Positions 27,701 through 28,628 of a stretch of DNA of 28,628 nucleotides are shown one piece after another (position 1 is the first letter of the stretch; each line of letters begins with the position of its first letter). Source of the DNA: JBFMFE01 sp040752295 (GTDB taxonomy: Bacteria; UBP15; UBA6099; JBFMBQ01); assembly GCA_040752295.1 (NCBI GenBank), contig JBFMFE010000270.1, positions 1-28,628 on the forward strand, in the 5' to 3' direction. The notes below the pieces were generated by a model that was not told where the DNA came from, made no database searches, and worked only from the letters and a program-made list of their open reading frames with translations. Position numbers and translations under genes: made by a program.

Positions 27701-28628
27701 TCCGCAGCCGCCGTCCAGCGCCGCGTCCAGCACCGAACGGACGTATGGGCAGAGGTTGGGATGCATGTACGAGTCGGCCTTCCTGATCGCCCCCCCGTGC
27801 CCGAACACGCGCACCGGCAGCATGCCCGCCGCATGCAGGATTTCAATCGGCGTGTAGCTGCACAGCCATCCAGCCTTCGGCAGGCTCTCCATCTTTTCCG
27901 CTTCCTCTTCGTTCATAAGGTCTTCATCCGTTTAATCGCCCATCTTTCCCGTCCCCGGCTTCATTAAAGTCCGTTTTCCGCGCCCCGTTCTCATCCTGGC
28001 CCTTTCCATACCGACACGCGCCGCCGGCTTTATGTTCATCGTAACGTTTGAGTTCCTCCAGAAAATCCTCAAGCCAGTCGAGCCTCGCCTCCTGGTTGCG
28101 GATGCCGTATTCGAGTATCTTCACCCGCAGTGGGTCCACCCCGATTTTGATCATCGTATCGCGCGCCCCCTTGAAATCGGCGATGGTGTCGCTCACGATC
28201 CCCTTCTGCCTTTCCACCTTCCCAATCGCCTTGTCCCTGTCGAGGTGCCTTATGAAGTTGCAGCGGATGAAAAAGGCGTCCTTCCTCACGAAATCGTAGC
28301 GGAAAGAGCGTTCCTCGCCCTCGGAACTTTCCAGCCATCCGACCATCTGCCGGACGCCCTCTTCCGTGATGAAGTACTTGTGGCGGTTGGGGGTCCCCTC
28401 CTGCTGGACGACCTCCTTGCGCACAAGCCCGTCCCTCTCAAGCCTGCCCAGCGTGGGGTAAAGCTGACCGTCGTTGATTCCAAAATCGGAGAAAAGCTTC
28501 TTAAACACCGATTTTCGCGGAATGTGAAGCCGTCATAATCGGACTTAAGTTTTTTCACCTTTTTTCCCGTGTATTCCTCCTGATGCGCCAAAAATAGTTT
28601 GGCTGCCATTTGAAGGTTATATTTGCAC

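Overview
The window looks like GC-rich chromosomal DNA from an uncultivated, strictly anaerobic bacterium. The anaerobic signature is strong: three Wood-Ljungdahl carbonyl-branch genes (acsC, acsD, acsE) with two folate genes, a clostridial-type ferredoxin, and a 2-hydroxyacyl-CoA dehydratase-type enzyme with its ATP-dependent activator. A lipobox-bearing exported protein suggests a cell with surface lipoproteins. The sequence alone does not fix the phylum. Palindromic GC-rich repeats of this kind are common in genomes from uncultivated lineages, but that is only an impression.

Layout. 1-548: no gene; small hairpins, a palindrome and AT-rich DNA. 549-1166: an orphan protein with ADP-ribosyltransferase-like motifs. 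1347-6170 (+): acsC-acsD-acsE-formyl-THF cyclo-ligase-folD, behind a good sigma70-type promoter. These genes make methyl-THF precursors and pass the methyl group to the corrinoid iron-sulfur protein. CODH/ACS itself (acsA/acsB) is not here. 6178-13156 (-): priA, a URO-D/MtaA-like methyltransferase, a lipoprotein-type isoaspartate methyltransferase, and a large exported Ig-like-repeat protein. 13454-13642 (+): a ferredoxin with Asp in place of one cluster cysteine. 13679-18449 (-): a lone pyruvate-kinase C-domain protein, a SpoU methyltransferase, then rplT-rpmI-infC-thrS behind tRNA-Val and tRNA-Cys (genes read right to left). 18496-19149 (-): riboflavin synthase.

19223-21910 is an accessory patch. 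Two decayed copies of the same ISL3-type transposase flank a DUF2283 gene and an exported GH5 glycosidase. One copy carries a 112-bp palindromic insertion. 22112-24135 (+) is a clearly more AT-rich two-gene island: a methylthiotransferase-like radical SAM enzyme with no TRAM domain, followed by a TylF-type O-methyltransferase. This is the least ordinary gene pair in the window.

24308-28609 (-) reads as one operon: PadR regulator, two 2-hydroxyacyl-CoA dehydratase-like subunits, their activator ATPase, and an NTF2/SnoaL-like protein. Both the first and last genes appear broken by a single-base shift in a homopolymer, which suggests either uncorrected sequencing errors or real decay. I found no CRISPR array, prophage, rRNA or integron.
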